Both the position numbers and the translations under genes were made by a program. A stretch of 64,000 nt of DNA, from contig NZ_CP088081.1 of assembly GCF_021049305.1 (NCBI RefSeq), positions 3,100,001 to 3,164,000 of the forward strand, read 5' to 3'. Under the pieces are notes generated by a model, which worked only from the letters and a program-made list of their open reading frames with translations, was not told where the DNA came from and searched no databases. This stretch comes from Ideonella dechloratans (GTDB taxonomy: Bacteria > Pseudomonadota > Gammaproteobacteria > Burkholderiales > Burkholderiaceae_C). The stretch's first letter is position 1; each line of letters opens with the position of its first letter. Shown piece after piece: positions 8,290 through 18,098 of the stretch.

Positions 8290-9245
8290 TGCGCCGGCCC
8301 CCCCGCCGCCCCCAGCGCGGGGCCGCCCTGCTGCTGGCCATGGTCATCGTGACCCTGGTGGCCACGCTGGCCGCCGGCATGGTGTGGCAGCAGTGGCGGG
8401 CCATCGAGGTGGAGACCGCCGAGCGGGCCCGGGTGCAGTCCTCCTGGCTGCTGGACGGCGCCCTGGACTGGGCCCGACTGATCCTGCGCGAGGACGCCCG
8501 CGAAGGCGGCTCCGACGCCCTGACCGAACCCTGGGCCACCGGCTTGGCCGAGATCCGCCTGTCCACCTTCCTGTCCACCGACAAGGACAACACCGACACC
8601 GGCATCGACGCCTTCCTCTCGGGGGACATCGCCGACGCCCAGGCCCGCTACAACCTGCAGAACCTGGCCACCGACGACAGCAAGATGTACCAGGCCGAGC
8701 TGGCCATCTTCTCCCGCCTGTGCGACCTGCTGGGCCTGCCCGCCGGCGTGGCCACCCAGATCGGCGAGGCCATGCAGGCGGCCAGCGATGCGCAGGACCT
8801 GGCCGACGAGGGCCAGAAGGTCCAGGCCGGGGCCCCCGTGCAGGTCCAGCGGGTCGCCCAGCTGCGTTGGCTGGGCCTGGACCAGACGACCCTCGCCAAG
8901 CTCGAACCCTATGTCGTCATCCTCCCGCAACGCACGCCGGTCAACATCAACACCGCACCGCCCGAGGTGCTGATGGCCGCCATCGACGGACTGGACCGCG
9001 CCAGCGCCCAGCGCCTGGTGCAGCAGCGGCAGACGCTCAAGAAGGGCTTCGACCAAATCAGCGCCGCGCAGAGCCTGCTGGGCGGCAAGGTCAAGCTCAG
9101 CGCCCAGAACGTGGGCACCGTCAGCGGCTACTTCCTGGTCACGGGCCAGCTGCGCTACGAGGATTCGGTGCTGCGCGAGGTCTCGCTGGTGCAGCGCCGC
9201 GGGCTGAACGTGCGCGTGCTCTGGCGCGAGCGCGTCCCCGTGTAA
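8289..9245 (+). CDS. gspK: Type II secretion minor pseudopilin GspK
   Basis: 318 residues; ATG overlaps the gspJ stop (TGATG). Prepilin-like N-terminus QRG|AALLLAMVIVTLVATLA, lacking the Glu-5 of other pseudopilins as is typical for GspK. The large alpha-helical domain includes DAQARYNLQNL near 120, and the conserved PVNINTAPPEVLMA block of the helix-hairpin-like part is near 215-230. GspK caps the pseudopilus tip with GspI and GspJ. A gap of about 98 bp, the largest within this operon, follows before gspL. Confidence 0.93.
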   Translation: MRRPPRRPQRGAALLLAMVIVTLVATLAAGMVWQQWRAIEVETAERARVQSSWLLDGALDWARLILREDAREGGSDALTEPWATGLAEIRLSTFLSTDKDNTDTGIDAFLSGDIADAQARYNLQNLATDDSKMYQAELAIFSRLCDLLGLPAGVATQIGEAMQAASDAQDLADEGQKVQAGAPVQVQRVAQLRWLGLDQTTLAKLEPYVVILPQRTPVNINTAPPEVLMAAIDGLDRASAQRLVQQRQTLKKGFDQISAAQSLLGGKVKLSAQNVGTVSGYFLVTGQLRYEDSVLREVSLVQRRGLNVRVLWRERVPV

Positions 9246-9263
9246 AACCCCCCAAGCGATGCA

Positions 9264-9292
9264 TTCAAGCCCCGCCCGGACCAAGCCACAAT
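9264..9292 (+). promoter_or_regulatory. Candidate internal sigma-70 promoter ahead of gspL
   Basis: TTCAAG (9264-9269) and CACAAT (9287-9292) are separated by exactly 17 bases. They lie in the only sizeable gap of an otherwise overlapping operon, about 50 bases upstream of the gspL ATG. Both hexamers are only partial matches, so the call rests on spacing and context. Confidence 0.4.
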
Positions 9293-9343
9293 AGGACGTC
9301 GGCCCCTGCGGTCCCGGCCTTCCTGCCCTGTCGTCTTCATCCC

Positions 9344-10777
9344 ATGTCCCTCCTGATCGTCCAGTTGCCAGCCTCCCCCCGGCTGTCCGCCCAGAGCGCC
9401 GACACCGCCGACGTGCCGTCCGCCGAGGAGCTGGACTACGCCTTCAGCCAGGATGGCATCCACCTGACCCGCAGCGGTCGGGCCGCGCTGGCCGAGCTGC
9501 CCGCCGCGACGCAACGGGTGGCGGTGCTGGCGCCGGGCGACGTCAGCTGGCACCGTGTCACCCTGCCCAAGGCCTCGGGCCTGCGCCTGCGCCAGGCCCT
9601 GGCCGGCCTGCTGGAGGAAGCCCTGCTGGACGATGAGGCCGAACTCCACCTGGCCCTGCCGCCCCAGGCGCGCGGCGGCGAGACGGTGTGGGTCGCGGCC
9701 ATCAACCGCAGTTGGTTGCGCGGCCAGATCGCCCGGCTGGAACCCAGCGGCCAGACCCTGGACCGGGTGGTGCCGGCCTGGCGCCCCGACGGCAGCACCG
9801 CCGCCCATGTGCACGGCGACCCCGAACACCCGCTGCTGGCCTGGCGCGACGCCCAGGGCGCGCTGTGCGTGCCGCTGAGCTGCGCGCGCGCGCTGTTGCA
9901 AGCGGTGCCGGCCGAAGAGAGCGTGCACTGGACCGCCACCCCCGACACCGCAGGCCAGGCGGCCGAACTGGCCGGCGCGCCGGTGGCCGCCCTGTCGCCG
10001 GGCGAGGCCCTGATGCAGGCCGCCGCCGGCGAATGGAACCTGCGCCAGTTCGATCTGGCCACCCAACGCCGCGGCCACCGCGCCTTGCGCGAGAAGCTGC
10101 TGCCCCTGTGGCGCAGCCCGCGCTGGCGCCCGGCCCGCATCGGCCTGGCCACCCTGCTGCTGGTGCAGCTGGTGGGGGCCAATGTCTGGGCCTGGCAGCA
10201 GCGCCACGCCCTGGCCCAGCGCCAGCAGAGCATGACCGCGCTGCTGCAGACCACCTTCCCGCAGGTGCGGGCCGTGATCGACGCGCCGGTGCAGATGCAG
10301 AAGGAGATCGACCTGCTGCGCGCCGCGGCCGGCAAGCCGGGCGAAACCGACCTCGAACCCCTGCTGGCCGCCGCCGAGGTGGCCTGGCCTTCGGGCCGCG
10401 GCCCGGCCAGCGCCCTGCACTACGAACCCGGCCGCCTGACCCTGACCAGCCCCGGCTGGTCGACACCCGAGGTGGACGGCTTCCGCAGCCGCCTGCTGCC
10501 CCTGGGCCTGGACGCCGAGCCTTCGGCCAACGGCCCCAGCATCGTGAAGGCCCGGCCCGGCGCCATGCCCCCGCTGGCGACCGCCCAGGCGCCCGCCGCC
10601 GCCGGCCCGCGGCCGGGGCCCGGGGCCCGCCCCGGCAGCCCGACCCAGGCCGCCCCGGCCCCCGATGACGAGGAAGAGGTGGACGTGTCCGGCCCGCCGC
10701 CGGCCAACGTGCCGGTCCGTCCGCTGGGCCGCGCCCCGGCGAGCCCGACCGCCCCTTCGGACGACGCACAACAATGA
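9344..10777 (+). CDS. gspL: Type II secretion inner-membrane protein GspL
   Basis: 477 residues from the ATG at 9344 (the frame is open far upstream in the shadow of gspK). The cytoplasmic N-domain is actin-like and recruits GspE, with the RVAVLAPGDVSWHRVTLP segment and WNLRQFDLA before the membrane. One transmembrane helix lies near 265-285 (IGLATLLLVQLVGANVWAW), then a periplasmic ferredoxin-like domain. The C-terminal ~75 residues are a Pro/Ala/Gly-rich tail with an acidic run (DDEEEVD), unusual for GspL. The stop overlaps the gspM ATG (ATGA). Confidence 0.9.
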   Translation: MSLLIVQLPASPRLSAQSADTADVPSAEELDYAFSQDGIHLTRSGRAALAELPAATQRVAVLAPGDVSWHRVTLPKASGLRLRQALAGLLEEALLDDEAELHLALPPQARGGETVWVAAINRSWLRGQIARLEPSGQTLDRVVPAWRPDGSTAAHVHGDPEHPLLAWRDAQGALCVPLSCARALLQAVPAEESVHWTATPDTAGQAAELAGAPVAALSPGEALMQAAAGEWNLRQFDLATQRRGHRALREKLLPLWRSPRWRPARIGLATLLLVQLVGANVWAWQQRHALAQRQQSMTALLQTTFPQVRAVIDAPVQMQKEIDLLRAAAGKPGETDLEPLLAAAEVAWPSGRGPASALHYEPGRLTLTSPGWSTPEVDGFRSRLLPLGLDAEPSANGPSIVKARPGAMPPLATAQAPAAAGPRPGPGARPGSPTQAAPAPDDEEEVDVSGPPPANVPVRPLGRAPASPTAPSDDAQQ

Positions 10778-11289
10778 CCGACAGTTCCACCGCACGCCCC
10801 TCGCTGGCCTCCGCGCTGGCCCCTCTGCAGGCCCGCTGGCAGACGCTCAACCCGCGCGAGCGCACGCTGGTGAGCGCCATGCTGGCCGCCCTGGGGCTGC
10901 TGCTGCTGTGGATGGTCCTCGTCCGCCCGGTCTGGAAGACCTGGCGCGAGGTGCCGGCGCAGGCCGAGGTCCTGGAAGCCCAGTGGCTGCAGATGCAGCG
11001 CCTGGCCAGCGAGGCCCAGCAGCTCAAGGGCCAGAGCCCCATCACCGCCGCGCAGGCCACCGAGGCCCTGCAGACCGCCACCCAGCGCCTGGGCGCGGTC
11101 GGTCAGCTGGCCATCGTGGGCGACCGAGCCACCCTGACCCTGAAGGCCGCCTCGCCCGACCAGCTGCGCAGCTGGCTGGGCGAAGCCCGCCAGGGCGCCC
11201 GCACCCGCCCCATCGAACTGCAGTTGCAGCGCGACGGCACCGGCCATTTCAGCGGCCGTGTCGTGGTGGCCCTGCCGGGACAGCCGTGA
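10774..11289 (+). CDS. gspM: Type II secretion inner-membrane protein GspM
   Basis: 171 residues. Short cytoplasmic N-terminus with the family segment WQTLNPRERTLV, one transmembrane helix (LVSAMLAALGLLLLWMVLV), and a periplasmic domain with the LSxL-like C-terminal fold. It pairs with GspL in the assembly platform. ATGA overlap with gspL upstream and GTGA overlap with gspN downstream. Confidence 0.9.
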   Translation: MTDSSTARPSLASALAPLQARWQTLNPRERTLVSAMLAALGLLLLWMVLVRPVWKTWREVPAQAEVLEAQWLQMQRLASEAQQLKGQSPITAAQATEALQTATQRLGAVGQLAIVGDRATLTLKAASPDQLRSWLGEARQGARTRPIELQLQRDGTGHFSGRVVVALPGQP

Positions 11290-12137
11290 GCCCGACCTCC
11301 ACCCTCCGTCCGCGCTTCGGCGCCCCGCGCCGCGCCACCGAGACCCGGCCGGACGCCCGCCCGCGCGCCTGGGCCTGGGCCGGTGCCGCCCTGGGCCTGC
11401 TGGTGGCCCTGCCGGTGACGCTGCCCGCCGCCTGGATGGCCGGCCTGGTGTCCCGCGCCACCGAAGGCCGGCTGCAGCTGGCCGAGGCCGAAGGGCCCTG
11501 GTGGGACGGCAGTGCCCTGCCGGTGCTCACCGGCGGGCCGGGCAGCCGCGATGCCTCGGTGCTGCCCTCGCGCCTGCACTGGCGGGTGGGCCTGCACTGG
11601 AACGGGCTGAGCCTGACCCTGTCGCAGCCCTGCTGCGCCACGGCCCCCTTCACGCTGCGCTGGCAGGCCGGCTGGCGCCAGCAGCGGGTCAGCCTGGAGG
11701 CCGCCAGCGGTGAGCTGCTGGGCCAGTGGCCGGCCAGCTGGCTGATCGGCCTGGGCGCCCCCTGGAACACGCTGCGCCCGGACGGCCAGCTGCGCCTGAG
11801 CAGCCACGGCCTGACCCTGCTGTCCGGTCCCCAGGGTTGGTCCCTGCAGGGCCAGGCCCAGGCGGAGCTGCTGCAGGCCTCCTCGCGGCTGGTGCCCCTG
11901 GACAGCCTGGGCAGCTACCGGCTGCAGGTCTTCGGCCAGCCCGACGGGCCGGCCCGCGTCAACCTGCAGACCCTGGAGGGGGCGCTGCGGCTGCAGGGCC
12001 AGGGCGAGTGGCGCCAGGGCCAGCTGCACTTCCAGGGCCAGGCCCAGGCCGCCGAGGGCCAGGAGCCCGTCCTGAACAATCTGCTGAACATCATCGGCCG
12101 CCGCCAGGGCGCGCGGTCCATCATTTCCATCGGGTGA
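11286..12137 (+). CDS. gspN: Type II secretion system protein GspN
   Basis: 283 residues from the GTG at 11286 that overlaps the gspM stop. N-terminal transmembrane helix (AWAGAALGLLVALPVTLPAAWM) followed by a beta-rich periplasmic region with GPWWDGSALPVL and a C-terminal LNNLLNIIGRRQGARSIISI segment characteristic of the T2SSN family. GspN is an accessory component present in some systems; its precise role is unclear. The secretin gene starts 2 bases after the stop. Confidence 0.88.
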   Translation: MSPTSTLRPRFGAPRRATETRPDARPRAWAWAGAALGLLVALPVTLPAAWMAGLVSRATEGRLQLAEAEGPWWDGSALPVLTGGPGSRDASVLPSRLHWRVGLHWNGLSLTLSQPCCATAPFTLRWQAGWRQQRVSLEAASGELLGQWPASWLIGLGAPWNTLRPDGQLRLSSHGLTLLSGPQGWSLQGQAQAELLQASSRLVPLDSLGSYRLQVFGQPDGPARVNLQTLEGALRLQGQGEWRQGQLHFQGQAQAAEGQEPVLNNLLNIIGRRQGARSIISIG

Positions 12138-12139
12138 AC

Positions 12140-14437
12140 ATGAGCTCTTCGAACCACCACGCAACGCGCGGCCCCGTGGCCGCCTCGCAGCCCCGGCTGA
12201 AGCCCCTGGCCTTCATCCTGTCGCTGAGCCTGGCCGCACCGCTGCCGGGCCGCGCCGCGGGCGACGATCCCCCGATGCCGGCCACCCGGGCCCGGGCCCC
12301 GGTGACGCTGAACTTCGTCGATGCCGATGTGGACGCCGTCTCGCGCGCCATCGGCACCATGCTGGACCGGCAGATCGTGGTGGACCCGCGGGTGCGCGGC
12401 AAGATCACCGTCACCAGCGAGAAGCCGCAGCCGCCGCTGGAGGCCTGGCGCAGCTACCTGGCCGCCCTGCGCGGCCTGGGCTTCACCGTGGTGGAAAACG
12501 CAGGCCTGCTCAAGGTGGTGCCCGAGGCCGAGGCCAAGCTGCAGGCCGGCACCGTGACCGTGGGCACGCCCACGGCCCATGGCGACCAGGTGGTCACCCA
12601 GATCTTCCGTCTGAACCACGAGAACCCGAACAACCTGGTGGCGGTGCTGCGCCCGCTGATCAGTGCCAACAACACGATCAACGCCAACCCCAGCAACGGC
12701 ACCCTGGTCATCACCGACTACGCGGACAACCTGCAGCGCCTGGGCAAGATCATCGCCGCGCTGGACCAGCCCGCCGCCTCCGAGATCGAGATCGTGCCGG
12801 TGCGCTACGCCATGGCCTCGGACCTGGCACCGCTGATCCAGAAGCTCAGCGACGTGGCCGCCAGCAATGCCCCGGGCGCGGCTGCCGTGGCCCAGAGCGG
12901 CAGCGCCACCACCATCATGGTGGAGCCGCGCACCAACGCCCTGGTGATCCGCGCCGCCAACCCCACCCGCATGGCCGCGGCCAAGGCCCTGATCGAGAAG
13001 CTCGACCGCCCCGTACCGGGCGGCGGCCCGGCCGGCAACATCTGGGTGGTCTACCTGAAGAACGCCGATGCGGTGCGCCTGGCCGAGGTGCTGCGCGCGG
13101 CCATGGCCAGCGGCGCGGCCGCGGCCAGCGGGTCCAACAGCGGGGCCGCCGGCACCGGCGGTCTGGCGGGTGCCAGCGGCAGCAGCGCACGCCCCACCGC
13201 CACGGCCACCAACCCGGGCGGACTGGGGACGACCAACAGCTCGAGTGCCACGAGTGCGCTGTCCAGCGCCTCGACCACGCCGGTCAGTGCCACCGCCTCG
13301 GTATCCACCGGCGGCCAAATCCAGGCCGACCCGGCCACCAACTCGCTGATCATCTCGGCACCGGAGCCCGTCTACCGCCAGATGCGCCAGGTGATCGACC
13401 AACTCGACACCCGCCGCGCCCAGGTCTACGTGGAGACCATGATCGTCAAGGTGGATGCGGCCAAGGCCGCGCAGTTCGGCGTGCAGTGGCAGGGCATCCT
13501 GGGCAGCACCAGCAACAACACCATCGGCTACGTCGGCACCAACTACGGCAGCACCGGCAACATCGCCAACCTGACCCTGGCGCAGTTCGGCGGCACCAGC
13601 ACCAGCTCCAGCGGAACAAGCAGCACCAGCACCGCTGCCTCGCTGAACCAGGGCATCAACATCGGCATCCTGAACAAGATCAACGGCGCCTTCACACTGG
13701 GGGCCCTGGCCAACTTCCTGCAGACCCAATCCGGTGCCAACGTGCTGTCGACGCCGAACCTGGTCGCGCTGGACAACGAGGAGGCCAAGATCGTCATCGG
13801 CTCCAACGTGCCCTTCGTGACCGGCAGCTACACCAACACCGGCGGCAGCAGCAACTCGGTCAACCCGTTCCAGACCGTCGAGCGCAAGGACGTGGGCATC
13901 GTGCTGCGCATCAAGAGCCAGATCGGCGAGGGCGGCACCATCCGCATGACGGTCTACCAGGAGAACTCCACCCTGCGCTCGGACGGCAGCTCCATCACCG
14001 ACAAGAGCTCGATCGAGACCACCGTGGTGGTGGACGACGGCCAGACCATGGTGCTGGGCGGCCTGCTCAAGGACGAGTACGGCGACGCCGACAACAAGGT
14101 GCCGCTGCTGGGCAGCATTCCGCTGGTGGGCAAGCTCTTCAGCAACACCAACCGCACGCGCACCAAGACCGACCTGATGCTGTTCCTGCGGCCGGTGATC
14201 ATCCGGGACAACAACTCGATGGACAAGCTGGTGGTGGACCGCTACGACGCCATCCGCGCGCTGCAGCAGAACGCCCAGCCGGAGAAGGACATCCTGCTGC
14301 CGGTGGACAGCGCGCCGCTGCTGCCGGCCCGTCAGCCGGGTCAGCCGGTGCCGGCCTCCCCGCTGGTCACCCGGCCTTTCGAGGCCCCGCAGGCGCCCGC
14401 CGACGGCGCCTCGGCTCCCGCCTCCGCACCGAACTGA
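12140..14437 (+). CDS. gspD: Type II secretion outer-membrane secretin GspD
   Basis: 765 residues; ATG at 12140 just after the gspN stop. Signal peptide about 1-40. N0 domain ([18 protein letters not shown]), then N1-N3 domains ([34 protein letters not shown]), with a long Ser/Thr/Gly/Ala low-complexity linker around 330-395 inside N3. The secretin domain follows, with [27 protein letters not shown] and the conserved [14 protein letters not shown] near the C-terminus. It forms the outer-membrane channel. The C-terminal tail is proline-rich; no pilotin gene is nearby. Confidence 0.95.
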   Translation: MSSSNHHATRGPVAASQPRLKPLAFILSLSLAAPLPGRAAGDDPPMPATRARAPVTLNFVDADVDAVSRAIGTMLDRQIVVDPRVRGKITVTSEKPQPPLEAWRSYLAALRGLGFTVVENAGLLKVVPEAEAKLQAGTVTVGTPTAHGDQVVTQIFRLNHENPNNLVAVLRPLISANNTINANPSNGTLVITDYADNLQRLGKIIAALDQPAASEIEIVPVRYAMASDLAPLIQKLSDVAASNAPGAAAVAQSGSATTIMVEPRTNALVIRAANPTRMAAAKALIEKLDRPVPGGGPAGNIWVVYLKNADAVRLAEVLRAAMASGAAAASGSNSGAAGTGGLAGASGSSARPTATATNPGGLGTTNSSSATSALSSASTTPVSATASVSTGGQIQADPATNSLIISAPEPVYRQMRQVIDQLDTRRAQVYVETMIVKVDAAKAAQFGVQWQGILGSTSNNTIGYVGTNYGSTGNIANLTLAQFGGTSTSSSGTSSTSTAASLNQGINIGILNKINGAFTLGALANFLQTQSGANVLSTPNLVALDNEEAKIVIGSNVPFVTGSYTNTGGSSNSVNPFQTVERKDVGIVLRIKSQIGEGGTIRMTVYQENSTLRSDGSSITDKSSIETTVVVDDGQTMVLGGLLKDEYGDADNKVPLLGSIPLVGKLFSNTNRTRTKTDLMLFLRPVIIRDNNSMDKLVVDRYDAIRALQQNAQPEKDILLPVDSAPLLPARQPGQPVPASPLVTRPFEAPQAPADGASAPASAPN

Positions 14438-14441
14438 CGCC

Positions 14442-15878
14442 ATGGGCCAGCGACACCCCCTGCCCTACGCCTTCGCCAAGGCGAACACCCTGCTGCTGGA
14501 GGACGACGGCCGGCAGCTCGTGCTGCACTGTGCCGACAGCAGCCCGCGCAGCGCGCTGGGCGAGGTGCTTCGGCTGTACGCCGTGGACCGTCTGGAAGCC
14601 GTGCCGGCCGAGGCCCTGGCCCGCCGCCTGGCCGAGGCCTATGCCGGAGGCGAGGGCAGTGCCGCCTCGGTGATCGGCGAGGTCGAGAGCGCGGTGGACC
14701 TCTCCCGCATGATGCAGGAGCTGCCGGCGGTGGAGGACCTGCTGGAAGCCGCCAACGACGCGCCCATCATCCGCATGCTCAACGCCCTGCTGACGCAGGC
14801 GGCCAAGGACGGCGCGAGTGACATCCACATCGAGCCCTACGAGCGCAGCAGCTCGGTGCGCTTCCGGGTGGACGGCACGCTGCGCGAGGTGGTGCAGCCC
14901 AACAAGGCCCTGCACGCCGCGCTGATCAGCCGGCTGAAGATCATGGCCGAGCTCGACATCGCCGAGAAGCGCCTGCCGCAGGACGGCCGCATCAGCCTGC
15001 GCATCGGCGGCAAGGCCATCGACGTGCGGGTCTCGACCCTGCCCAGCGCGCACGGCGAACGCGCCGTGCTGCGTCTGCTGGACAAGAGCGAATCCAAGTT
15101 CACGCTGGAAGGCCTGGGCATGGACGGCGCCGTGCTCAACGCCTTCGACGACCTGGTGCACCAGCCCCACGGCATCGTGCTGGTCACCGGCCCGACCGGC
15201 TCCGGCAAGACCACCACGCTGTACGCCAGCCTGGGCCGGCTGGACACCGCCACCACCAACATCCTGACGGTGGAAGACCCGGTCGAGTACGAGCTGCCCG
15301 GCATCGGCCAGACCCAGGTCAACGCCAAGATCGACCTCACCTTCGCCAAGGCCCTGCGCGCCATCCTGCGCCAGGACCCGGACGTGATCATGATCGGCGA
15401 GATCCGCGACTTCGAGACTGCGCAGATCGCCATCCAGGCCTCGCTGACCGGTCACCTGGTGCTGGCCACGCTGCACACCAACGACGCGCCCTCGGCCGTC
15501 ACCCGCCTGATCGACATGGGCGTGGAGCCCTTCCTGCTCAGCTCCAGCCTGCTGGGCGTGCAGGCCCAGCGCCTGGTGCGCAAGCTCTGCACCCACTGCA
15601 AGAAGCCCGGCGAGCCCGGCCCCGGTGGCCAGCCACGCTGGGTCGCCGTGGGCTGCCCCGAATGCGGCGGCAGCGGCTACAAGGGCCGCACCGGTGTCTA
15701 CGAGCTGATGACGGTGGACCCGGCGGTGCAGGCCCTGATCCACAGCCAGGCGGCCGAGAGCGAGATCGTCGAGGCCGCCCGCCGCAACGGCCTGCGCTCG
15801 ATGCGCGAGGACGGCGAGCGCCTGGTGGCCCAGGGCATCACCTCCCTGGAAGAAGTGCTGCGCGTGACCCGCGACTGA
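14442..15878 (+). CDS. gspE: Type II secretion ATPase GspE
   Basis: 478 residues. N-terminal GspL-binding region, then the AAA+ secretion ATPase: SDIHIEPYE near 127-134, Walker [10 protein letters not shown] near 250-258, Asp box VEDPVEYE, Walker [13 protein letters not shown], His box LATLHTND. A tetracysteine zinc module is present (CTHC ... CPEC near 375-400). It powers pseudopilus assembly from the cytoplasm. It begins 4 bases after gspD, in the same operon. Confidence 0.95.
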   Translation: MGQRHPLPYAFAKANTLLLEDDGRQLVLHCADSSPRSALGEVLRLYAVDRLEAVPAEALARRLAEAYAGGEGSAASVIGEVESAVDLSRMMQELPAVEDLLEAANDAPIIRMLNALLTQAAKDGASDIHIEPYERSSSVRFRVDGTLREVVQPNKALHAALISRLKIMAELDIAEKRLPQDGRISLRIGGKAIDVRVSTLPSAHGERAVLRLLDKSESKFTLEGLGMDGAVLNAFDDLVHQPHGIVLVTGPTGSGKTTTLYASLGRLDTATTNILTVEDPVEYELPGIGQTQVNAKIDLTFAKALRAILRQDPDVIMIGEIRDFETAQIAIQASLTGHLVLATLHTNDAPSAVTRLIDMGVEPFLLSSSLLGVQAQRLVRKLCTHCKKPGEPGPGGQPRWVAVGCPECGGSGYKGRTGVYELMTVDPAVQALIHSQAAESEIVEAARRNGLRSMREDGERLVAQGITSLEEVLRVTRD

Positions 15879-15891
15879 GCCCCGCCCCACC

Positions 15892-17112
15892 ATGTCCGCA
15901 TTCAAGTACGAGGCCCTCAACGACGCCGGCAAGACGGTGCATGGCCTGGTCGAGGCCGACAACGCCAAGGCCGCGCGCGCCCTGGTGCGGGGCCAGGGCC
16001 TGGTGCCGCTGGCCGTCACCGCGGTGGCCATGGTCGAAGCCGCCGGCGGCCGCTCCATGATGCCGCGCGGCCGACGGGCCTTCACCAACAGCGGCCTGAC
16101 CGTCTGGACCCGCCAGCTGGCCGGCCTGGTGAGCTCGGGCCTGCCGCTGGAGCGGGCGCTGACCGCCCTGTCCGACGAGGCCGAGGAGCCGCGCCAGCGC
16201 GAGCTCATCGCCCACCTGCGCAGCGAGGTCAACGCCGGCAGCCCCTTCGCCCGCGCCCTGTCCACCGCGCCGCGCGAATTCGATGACGTCTACCGCGCCG
16301 TGGTGGCCGCCGGCGAGGCCAGCGGCGCCCTGGGCCCGGTGCTGGACCGCCTGGCCAACGACCTCGAAGAACGCCAGGCCCTGCGCGCCAAGTTGATCGG
16401 CGCCATGCTCTACCCGGCCATCGTCTCGCTGATCGCGGTGGTCATCGTGACCTTCCTGGTCAGCTACGTGGTGCCGCAGGTGGCCTCGGTGTTCGCCAAC
16501 GGCAAGCACGCGCTGCCGGGCCTGACGGTGGCCATGCTGGCCATCAGCGGCTTCGTGCGGCACTGGGGCCTGCTGGTCGTGCTGCTGCTGGCGGCCGGCG
16601 TGGGCGGCCTGCTGCTGGCCCTGCGCAAGCCGGCTTTCCGGGAACGTTTCGACGCCGGCATCCTGACGGTGCCGCTGGTGGGCCGGCTCTCGCGCGGCTA
16701 CAACGCGGCCCGCTTCGCCGGCACCCTGGCCATGCTGGCCAGCGCCGGCGTGCCCATCCTGAAGGCGCTGCAGGCCGCGGCCGAGACACTGGGCAACCAC
16801 GCCATGCGGGCCGACGCGATGGACGCCCTGGTGCAGGTGCGCGAGGGCGCGCCGCTGGCCTCCGCCCTGGCGGGCAAGAAGCGCTTTCCCGGCCTGCTGG
16901 CCATGTTCGCCCGCTTGGGCGAACAGACCGGCCAACTGCCCGTGATGCTGGACCGCGCCGCCCGCCAGCTGGGCAGCGAGGTGCAGCGCCGCGCGCTGGC
17001 GGTGGCCACCCTGCTCGAGCCGTTGCTCATCGTCGCCATGGGCGGCGTGGTGATGCTGATCGTGCTGGCCGTGCTGCTGCCCATCATCCAGCTCAACACC
17101 TGGGTGAAATGA
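15892..17112 (+). CDS. gspF: Type II secretion inner-membrane platform protein GspF
   Basis: 406 residues, the family length. Two repeated GspF domains (TRQLAGLVSSGLPLERALTAL; ARFAGTLAMLASAGVPILKAL) and three transmembrane segments (about 170-195, 220-245 and 375-400). The N-terminal FKYEALNDAGKTVHGLVEAD is typical. It is the polytopic platform protein contacting GspE and GspL. Last gene of the operon; a convergent gene follows 27 bases downstream. Confidence 0.94.
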   Translation: MSAFKYEALNDAGKTVHGLVEADNAKAARALVRGQGLVPLAVTAVAMVEAAGGRSMMPRGRRAFTNSGLTVWTRQLAGLVSSGLPLERALTALSDEAEEPRQRELIAHLRSEVNAGSPFARALSTAPREFDDVYRAVVAAGEASGALGPVLDRLANDLEERQALRAKLIGAMLYPAIVSLIAVVIVTFLVSYVVPQVASVFANGKHALPGLTVAMLAISGFVRHWGLLVVLLLAAGVGGLLLALRKPAFRERFDAGILTVPLVGRLSRGYNAARFAGTLAMLASAGVPILKALQAAAETLGNHAMRADAMDALVQVREGAPLASALAGKKRFPGLLAMFARLGEQTGQLPVMLDRAARQLGSEVQRRALAVATLLEPLLIVAMGGVVMLIVLAVLLPIIQLNTWVK

Positions 17113-17139
17113 ACGGAGGCCGCCGCCCGGCGGTCGCGT

Positions 17140-17991
17140 TCAATGCAGCATGAAGCGCTCCAGCAGTGCGCCGAGCCACTGCAGGCCATCGGCCCACTGG
17201 TCGGTGCTGCGGCAGAGCTGATCGGCCAGCAGGAAGAACTGGAACGAGGCCAGCGCCACCCAGCGCCCCATCACCAGCACCCGGGGGGGCCGCCCGACCG
17301 GTGACGGCAGCGCGCCAGGTGCCGAGCAACGCCGCCGAAGCAGCCCGCGCCAGGCCTGCTGCGGTGCGCCCCGCAGCAGCAGGGCGGTGGACGACACAGC
17401 CAGCAGGCTGGCCCAGAGAAAGCCCAGGGCCCAGCCCCGATGCCAGGCCCGCTCGGCTGCATGCACAGCGGCCCGGGCCTCGGCCAGACGGGCCTGTTCG
17501 CCGGCATGCCAGGCATTCAGATGCGCCAGGAAGCCGGTGGCGGCGCGGTCCAGCTCGGTCGTGTAGCGCTGCGCCAGCCGGGAGGCCCCGTCGCCCGCCT
17601 GGCGGGCCGCGCGCAGGGCCTGCCAGGCTGCCCGGTAGGCCGTCTGGGCCTGCACGGTGTCGGCCTGCCACCCCGCCTCCTCCATGTCCAGCTGGGCCTG
17701 CACCGGCGCAGGCAGGCGCTGGTGGGCCCGGCTGGCCTGGATGAGCGCCTGTCCCAGCGCGGGATCGTCCGTCAGCGCGGCCGCGGCCTCGCGCATCAGC
17801 CCGGCGGGCGCGGCGGCCTGCCATTGGGCCACACCGTCCGCCACCTGGGTTGCGGCCTGCAGCCGGGCCTGCAACAGCGGACGCGTCTGCGCCAGCCGCT
17901 GCAACAGCAGGGCTTGCAGGACCAGCAGGGCAGCCGCCGTGGCGGCCACCAGCATCAGCCAGCGGTTGGAGGAAAGGCGCAGCCGGAGCAT
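17140..17991 (-). CDS. Two-helix membrane protein, possible sensory domain protein
   Basis: About 283 residues from ATG 17991; a TTG at 18006 is an alternative. There is an N-terminal transmembrane helix (WLMLVAATAAALLVLQALLL), a long Ala/Gln/Arg-rich helical region of ~150 residues, a second hydrophobic helix (ALGFLWASLLAVSSTALLL) near 190-210, and a C-terminal part. The helix-helical bundle-helix layout resembles the ligand-binding half of a chemoreceptor or sensor, but there is no HAMP, kinase or signalling domain. It lies just downstream of, and on the same strand as, the chemoreceptor gene, separated by a terminator. Function not recognised. Confidence 0.6.
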   Translation of the reverse strand: MLRLRLSSNRWLMLVAATAAALLVLQALLLQRLAQTRPLLQARLQAATQVADGVAQWQAAAPAGLMREAAAALTDDPALGQALIQASRAHQRLPAPVQAQLDMEEAGWQADTVQAQTAYRAAWQALRAARQAGDGASRLAQRYTTELDRAATGFLAHLNAWHAGEQARLAEARAAVHAAERAWHRGWALGFLWASLLAVSSTALLLRGAPQQAWRGLLRRRCSAPGALPSPVGRPPRVLVMGRWVALASFQFFLLADQLCRSTDQWADGLQWLGALLERFMLH

Positions 17992-18029
17992 GGCCCCATT
18001 CTTCAAAGCCGGGGTCCGCTCCGCTCCAT

Positions 18030-18054
18030 GAAAAAGCCGCCCCGGGGGGCGGCT
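18030..18054 (-). terminator. Intrinsic terminator of the chemoreceptor gene
   Basis: On the minus strand a GC stem (AGCCGCCCC / GGGGCGGCT type, 18035-18054) is followed by a T5 run (complement of 18031-18035). It sits just downstream of the chemoreceptor stop and before the start of the next leftward gene. Confidence 0.8.
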
Positions 18055-18098
18055 GATCGGGGCATCCGGGACGGTGCCGCCCCGGGCTCAGGCTCTCC

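Noticed and set aside
13128..13320. Apparent tandem repeats in gspD
   Set aside because: These are Ser/Thr/Gly/Ala low-complexity linker codons inside the N3 domain, a common secretin feature.
11915..14443. Open leftward frame of 842 codons antisense to gspD
   Set aside because: gspD is a full-length secretin; the reverse frame has no recognisable domain.
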